Notes under the pieces: generated by a model | What the model was told of the DNA's origin: nothing | What the model saw: the letters and a program-made list of their open reading frames with translations, nothing else | Databases searched by the model: none | Program-made: the position numbers and the translations under genes | Part shown: piece by piece, positions 44,992 through 49,018 of the stretch | Layout: every line of letters begins with the position of its first letter | Position numbering within the stretch: the first letter of the stretch is position 1 | Source of the DNA: Alphaproteobacteria bacterium | Lineage (GTDB): Bacteria > Pseudomonadota > Alphaproteobacteria > Micavibrionales > Micavibrionaceae | Direction of reading: 5' to 3' | NCBI GenBank assembly: GCA_023700945.1 | Contig: JAMPXY010000005.1 | Span: 1-49,018, forward strand | Length of the DNA: 49,018 bases

Positions 44992-45019
44992 GACAGTCAA
45001 TATTTTATTAATGATTGTC
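44992..45019. promoter_or_regulatory. Imperfect inverted repeat upstream of the M23 peptidase gene
   Basis: GACAGTCAATA and TAATGATTGTC (9 of 11 paired) flank TTTTAT in the AT-rich 253-bp gap between ialB and the M23 gene. It lies 63 bp before the ATG and could be an operator. It shares a TTAAT...TTGTC half with the repeat at 38871-38890. No other feature was recognised in this gap. Confidence 0.35.
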
Positions 45020-45081
45020 CCTACCGACATGGTTGGTGTGACTGACGGGATAACAGGCGTAACAACATAAGTAACTGATGA

Positions 45082-46668
45082 ATGCTTCATCATAAACATT
45101 CAAGGCACACCCCCCACCACTGGCAGTCTATGCTGGGTAAGGTCAATTCGTACCTGCCGCTGCGCCAGCGTGATGTTTTAACACGCGAAGGCAAGATGCG
45201 GATGCGCTATGTTGTTTCGGGTGTGGCCCTGAGCGTCTTGCTGCTGGCTGGAACGTCAGTGGCCACAATCAATCTGGCTTCTTTGGCGGCGCAAATCCCT
45301 GCGAATGCGCGTATGGCGCAACTGGCCTCTATCGAACCGGCTTCGGGTCTCTCACAGGCGGCTTCTTTGATGGTCATGGATGGTGACCGCGATCCGGTGG
45401 CGGCTGAGCGTCTGGCCGCAGCACAAAAGCGTTTGCATCGCTACAAGAGTTTAAATGACACTGATACAGTGGCTCATGCCTCTCAAGAATATGCGGCATT
45501 GGCCGAAGCTCCGGCGGTTGACTCCAGCCTCCCGCGTGAAGAAGAAATTAAGATCGGTAAGGGTGATACACTGGGCGGTGTTTTAAAGCGTGCCGGATTA
45601 TCGGGGGCAGATTCCCATCAGGTGATACAGGCGATGAAAGGGTATTACGATCCCCGCGATATCAAGCCTGGCCAGGTGCTGAATTTACGTTTCGAGCCCT
45701 CAGCCTCAGAGGGGGGTCACCAATTTGCCTCTTTGCAGATGCAGCTCGATCCGCTGCGTTCTTTAAGCTTGCAACGTTCAGGCCCAGAGAGTTTCAGTTC
45801 ATCGATTTCTGAAAAAGAAGTACGGAAGAAGATTGAGGCCCGGCGGACAGAAATTGAAAATTCGCTTTACGGTTCGGCTTTGAAGTCGGGCTTGCCGCGG
45901 GCTGTGGTGGCGGAAGCTATTCGGATCTATTCCTATGATGTCGATTTCCAGCGTGATATCCAACGTGGCGATAGCATCGAAGTTCTCTATGAACAATACC
46001 AGACTGAAGATGGCCATCAGGTCAAAACGGGTAATGTTCTAATGGCGCGGATCAATGTTGGCGGTCAGATCAAAACAGCCTATCGCTATGAAGGTAAGGA
46101 TGGTCATGTCGATTACTTTACGCAGGATGGTAAAAGTCTGCGTAAGACGATCATGATGACGCCGATTGACGGTGCGCGTATTTCCTCTGGCTTTGGTATG
46201 CGGAAACATCCGGTGCTGGGCTATAGCAAAATGCACAAGGGGATGGATTTCGCGGCGCCGACGGGTACCCCGATTTTTGCCGCCGGTGACGGTACTGTTG
46301 AAAAGGCTAGCCGTTTCAGCTCCTACGGAAATTACGTAAAAATTCGTCATGCTGGGGGTATGAAGACCGCCTATGCGCATTTAAGCCGGTACGGTAAGGG
46401 CATTACCCCGGGTACGCGTGTCAAACAGGGTCAGATTATCGGCTATGTTGGTACGACCGGTCGTTCGACCGGCCCGCATTTGCATTTTGAAGTTCTGGTG
46501 AACGGTGTTCAGGTCAATCCGCGCAGCATCAAGGCGCAGCAGGGTGAGCCGCTGAAAGGGACGGAGTTGGCCTCTTTTAAAGAGAGTATCCGCAAACTGG
46601 ATACCCAGTACACTGGCCTGACCAAGGGTCTCGAGATGGCCAGCGCTTCACAGGCCGCTGTTAACTAG
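45082..46668 (+). CDS. M23 (LytM-type) peptidoglycan endopeptidase
   Basis: 528 aa, acting on peptidoglycan cross-links in the periplasm. A short cytoplasmic basic N-terminus is followed by one TM anchor (about 41-62) and a helical, charged spacer. A LysM/OapA-like segment comes next ('IKIGKGDTLGGVLKRAG', about 156-210). The C-terminal M23 domain has the zinc ligands in 'HKGMD' (His385, Asp389) and 'HLHFE' (His466, His468), so it is predicted active. The type resembles MepM/NlpD-like envelope proteases of alphaproteobacteria. The SD at the first Met is weak, and later starts (Met17, Met39) are possible. Confidence 0.92.
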   Translation: MLHHKHSRHTPHHWQSMLGKVNSYLPLRQRDVLTREGKMRMRYVVSGVALSVLLLAGTSVATINLASLAAQIPANARMAQLASIEPASGLSQAASLMVMDGDRDPVAAERLAAAQKRLHRYKSLNDTDTVAHASQEYAALAEAPAVDSSLPREEEIKIGKGDTLGGVLKRAGLSGADSHQVIQAMKGYYDPRDIKPGQVLNLRFEPSASEGGHQFASLQMQLDPLRSLSLQRSGPESFSSSISEKEVRKKIEARRTEIENSLYGSALKSGLPRAVVAEAIRIYSYDVDFQRDIQRGDSIEVLYEQYQTEDGHQVKTGNVLMARINVGGQIKTAYRYEGKDGHVDYFTQDGKSLRKTIMMTPIDGARISSGFGMRKHPVLGYSKMHKGMDFAAPTGTPIFAAGDGTVEKASRFSSYGNYVKIRHAGGMKTAYAHLSRYGKGITPGTRVKQGQIIGYVGTTGRSTGPHLHFEVLVNGVQVNPRSIKAQQGEPLKGTELASFKESIRKLDTQYTGLTKGLEMASASQAAVN

Positions 46669-46761
46669 GACCGTTTTCCATTTCTCTTGACGTCTGGCTT
46701 GCCAACGCGCAAGACTATTCCCCAATCCATAATAATAAAAGACAGATGACAGGGGACTATC

Positions 46762-48291
46762 ATGACGCATTTTTCCTATACCGATAAAGCGAACAAACAG
46801 GGCGATATTCTCGTTGTACCCGTGTTTGATAAGCCGGGTGACGCTGCTGTTTCCCGGATGGTTGATGACCGTTTGGGCGGCGCGGTCGCACATGCGGTGA
46901 ATACCGATCAGAATTTCAAAGGTAAGGCAGGACAGACGTTGGTTGTGCCTGCTCCGGCTGATAGCGGCTACAAGAAACTCATTCTGCTGGGCTTGGGTTC
47001 GGGTAAAGCCATGGACTCTTTGCGCGCTGAAACGATTGGTGGAAAGCTCCACGGGGCGGTTTCCGCAACAGGTATGGCGAGGGTGACGGTTCTGGCTGAT
47101 GATTTCAGGGGGGATACAGCGTCACTGGCAGCCGATCTCGCCAATGGATTTTTGCTGAAGTCCTATCGTTTCGACAAACATAAATCGAATGCTCCGGCGG
47201 CTCCGGCTTATAATATTGATATAATCCAAGACAATCCTTGCCCGGCGCGTGAACGGTTCGATCAGCTGGCACCGGTGTCCGCTGGTGCTTTTCTTGCGCG
47301 CGATCTGGCCAATGAACCGCCGAATGTATTGAACCCCGAGACAATGGCGCTGCGCGTTCTGAGTTCTGTGACTCCGTTGGGGGTCAGCGTTGAAGTGGTG
47401 CGTGAAGATGACATGAAAGCTCAGGGTATGGGCGCTTTTCTGGCGGTTGGTCAGGGCAGTAACGCGGAAAGACGTCCGCGCATGGTTGTGTTGCGTTATA
47501 ACGGCACAGGTGATGAAAAGTCGCGTCCGTTGGCGCTGGTGGGCAAGGGGCTGACGTTTGACACGGGCGGCTTGTCGTTAAAGCAAAACATGTCGAATAT
47601 GAAATTTGATATGGGTGGCGCGGCAGCTGTGGCAGGCACGATGGCGGCTTTGGCCGGACGCAAGGCCAAGGTGGATGTCGTGGCTATTCTGGGCTTGGCC
47701 CGCAATGATATCGGCCCTGATGCTTACTGTGTTGATGATATTGTGACTGCGATGAACGGCAAAACCATCGATATCCAGAACACCGATGCTGAAGGGCGTC
47801 TGGTTCTGGCTGATTGTCTGACCTATGTTCAGCGTCATTTCAAACCGCATACGGTTATTGATCTTGCTACATTGACGGGTGCGTGCAAGGCAGCGTTGGG
47901 GAGCACGATGTGCGGTGTCTTTTCCAATGATAACAGACTCTCCAAACGTATTCAGAATAGCGGGGTCAAAGTCGGTGAGCGCAGTTGGCCTTTGCCGTTA
48001 GGGGAAGAATTCACCAAGGCGATCAAGGGTACATATAGTGATCTGGTCAATGTGGGTGCGGGTGCGCCGGGTGCCAGCACGGCTGCCGCGTTTCTACAGG
48101 AATTTATCGAGGGTGCAACCAAGTGGGCGCACCTCGATATTGCCGGTGTTGCAAACGGGGTATCTGGTCATGCGACCATGCCCGATAAAATAGGAACGGG
48201 CTTTGGTGTGCGCCTGCTTAATCAGTTGATTATCGATCATTTCGAAAAAAAGCCGAAGGCACAGCCAACGCCAGCTTTAAAAGCTCAATAA
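46762..48291 (+). CDS. Leucyl aminopeptidase PepA (copy 2, divergent)
   Basis: 509 aa, a second M17 aminopeptidase, clearly a diverged paralogue of the copy at 4.6 kb. Metal and catalytic residues are present: K262 and D267 in 'GKGLTFDTGG', K274, D283, D342, E344 and R346 ('NTDAEGRL'). The loop between K274 and D283 is two residues shorter than in copy 1 and E. coli PepA ('LKQNMSNMKFD' against a normal 'LKPSDGMADMKMD'). It follows the M23 peptidase by 93 bp, with an AGGGGAC SD. Its stop overlaps the converging dehydrogenase by 7 bp. A role in recycling peptides, perhaps from the envelope, is an inference. Confidence 0.93.
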   Translation: MTHFSYTDKANKQGDILVVPVFDKPGDAAVSRMVDDRLGGAVAHAVNTDQNFKGKAGQTLVVPAPADSGYKKLILLGLGSGKAMDSLRAETIGGKLHGAVSATGMARVTVLADDFRGDTASLAADLANGFLLKSYRFDKHKSNAPAAPAYNIDIIQDNPCPARERFDQLAPVSAGAFLARDLANEPPNVLNPETMALRVLSSVTPLGVSVEVVREDDMKAQGMGAFLAVGQGSNAERRPRMVVLRYNGTGDEKSRPLALVGKGLTFDTGGLSLKQNMSNMKFDMGGAAAVAGTMAALAGRKAKVDVVAILGLARNDIGPDAYCVDDIVTAMNGKTIDIQNTDAEGRLVLADCLTYVQRHFKPHTVIDLATLTGACKAALGSTMCGVFSNDNRLSKRIQNSGVKVGERSWPLPLGEEFTKAIKGTYSDLVNVGAGAPGASTAAAFLQEFIEGATKWAHLDIAGVANGVSGHATMPDKIGTGFGVRLLNQLIIDHFEKKPKAQPTPALKAQ

Positions 48292-49018
48292 CCCTTCACA
48301 GGATCAACCAGTCCGGCGGGTATTCCCCCGGCCTCCAGCGTTTCTATGGCTTGACGTAGCGCGTGCGCGCCTGTCTGCGGCATTGTTACAGCGGCGATAT
48401 GCGGCGTCATCAGGATGCGCGGATGTACCCAGAATGGGTGATCGGCAGGTAAGGGTTCCTGGCGGAAGACATCAAGTGCGGCGTAGTTGATGTGGCCGCT
48501 ATCCAGTAAGACAAGCAGGTCAGCATCGACCAGTTCACGACCCCGCGCCGGATTGATCAGGCAGGCCCCCGGTGGCAGAGCTGCCAGCGTATTGTAGTTA
48601 AGAATGTTTTCGGTTTCGGTGGTTAGCGGTAGCAAACAAACCAGAATCTCACATGAGGAAAGAAATTCCTTGAGTTGCCCTTTACCATGAAAAGTTTTGA
48701 TCCCCGGCCACGATTTTTCACTCCGGCTCCAGCCCCGCAACTGAAACCCGAAGGGTTTCAGCATAGTCATGCAAGTATGCGCGAGGTTGCCCAAACCAAG
48801 AAAGCCGACTGTGCGGGCACTGGCGAGCTTCGGAATATCATGTGTCCAGTGGCGGTCCGCTTGCGCGGTGTGCCAGCGATCATGTTCACGATGGAAGCGC
48901 AGTACGAAGCTGGTGATATATTCGGCCATGCCTTGGTTTAGTCCAGGTTCGATCATCCGTACCAGCTGGGCCCCCATGGGAAAATCAGGGTGACCGATAA
49001 AACGATCTACTCCGGTGC
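48285..49018 (-). CDS. GhrA-like glyoxylate/hydroxypyruvate reductase (5' truncated)
   Basis: A D-2-hydroxyacid dehydrogenase that reduces glyoxylate or hydroxypyruvate with NAD(P)H. The frame continues upstream of the track's Met to the window edge, adding '(T)GVDRFIGHPDFP', so the N-terminus is outside the window. The visible part has 'EPGLNQGMAEYIT', the Rossmann motif 'VGFLGLGNLAHTCM', 'LINPARGRELVD', and the catalytic His region 'RILMTPHIAAVTMP'. This matches the GhrA subgroup. It converges with pepA copy 2, overlapping it by 7 bp. Confidence 0.9.
   Translation of the reverse strand, partial: TGVDRFIGHPDFPMGAQLVRMIEPGLNQGMAEYITSFVLRFHREHDRWHTAQADRHWTHDIPKLASARTVGFLGLGNLAHTCMTMLKPFGFQLRGWSRSEKSWPGIKTFHGKGQLKEFLSSCEILVCLLPLTTETENILNYNTLAALPPGACLINPARGRELVDADLLVLLDSGHINYAALDVFRQEPLPADHPFWVHPRILMTPHIAAVTMPQTGAHALRQAIETLEAGGIPAGLVDPVKGY

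Overview
The window looks like chromosomal DNA from an alphaproteobacterium, possibly a deep-branching one (Micavibrio- or Rhodospirillales-like). The evidence is a perfect CtrA-type box upstream of ftsK and a tandem one upstream of a PAS histidine kinase, an IalB-family protein, a PheA with an ESY-type ACT motif, a membrane-anchored cytochrome c, and many dense housekeeping clusters. No phylogeny could be run, so the lineage is an inference. I see no rRNA, tRNA, CRISPR array, insertion sequence or prophage. Genes are tightly packed, often with ATGA stop-start overlaps.

Layout. 1-297 is the 3' end of an unidentified membrane protein. 0.4-4.5 kb (minus strand) holds envelope lipid transport genes: mlaC, mlaA, lptG and lptF. 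4.6-10.2 kb (plus) runs pepA, DUF2157, GDYXXLXY protein, earP, efp, holC. The lptFG<>pepA...holC order is classical, but here it is split by an EF-P arginine-rhamnosylation module, and EF-P carries Arg32. 10.3-13.5 kb holds an uncharacterised protein, cytochrome c, pheA and two small genes. 13.6-19.2 kb holds ftsK, purD and a cyclic-nucleotide-binding EAL phosphodiesterase. 19.2-23.6 kb holds a metallophosphoesterase, tadA, rluB, rsmD, a HAD hydrolase whose frame runs antisense into rsmD, and uppP.

23.7-27.6 kb (plus) holds a small membrane protein, a yceI - cytochrome b561 - yceI operon, a GST and an SDR. 27.6-30.2 kb (minus) is a soluble multi-PAS histidine kinase and a GIY-YIG protein with a CtrA array between them. 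30.3-35.8 kb holds a putative Tiki/EreA/ChaN-like protein, an ABC-F ATPase, a lipoprotein and a GH13 alpha-glucosidase. 35.9-38.8 kb is a redoxin-DsbD pair. 38.9-49 kb holds a 72-aa protein, acetoacetyl-CoA synthetase, a GNAT with an unknown N-terminal half, an aminotransferase, a SPOUT methyltransferase, IalB, an M23 endopeptidase, a second PepA paralogue, and a GhrA-like dehydrogenase cut by the window end.

The most notable points are the EarP/EF-P(R32) module in an apparent alphaproteobacterium, the two CtrA-type regulatory sites, the cNMP-EAL fusion with all catalytic residues present, the divergent second PepA with a shortened metal-site loop, and the orphan Tiki-like protein. I do not see a clear-cut new defence or mobile system.
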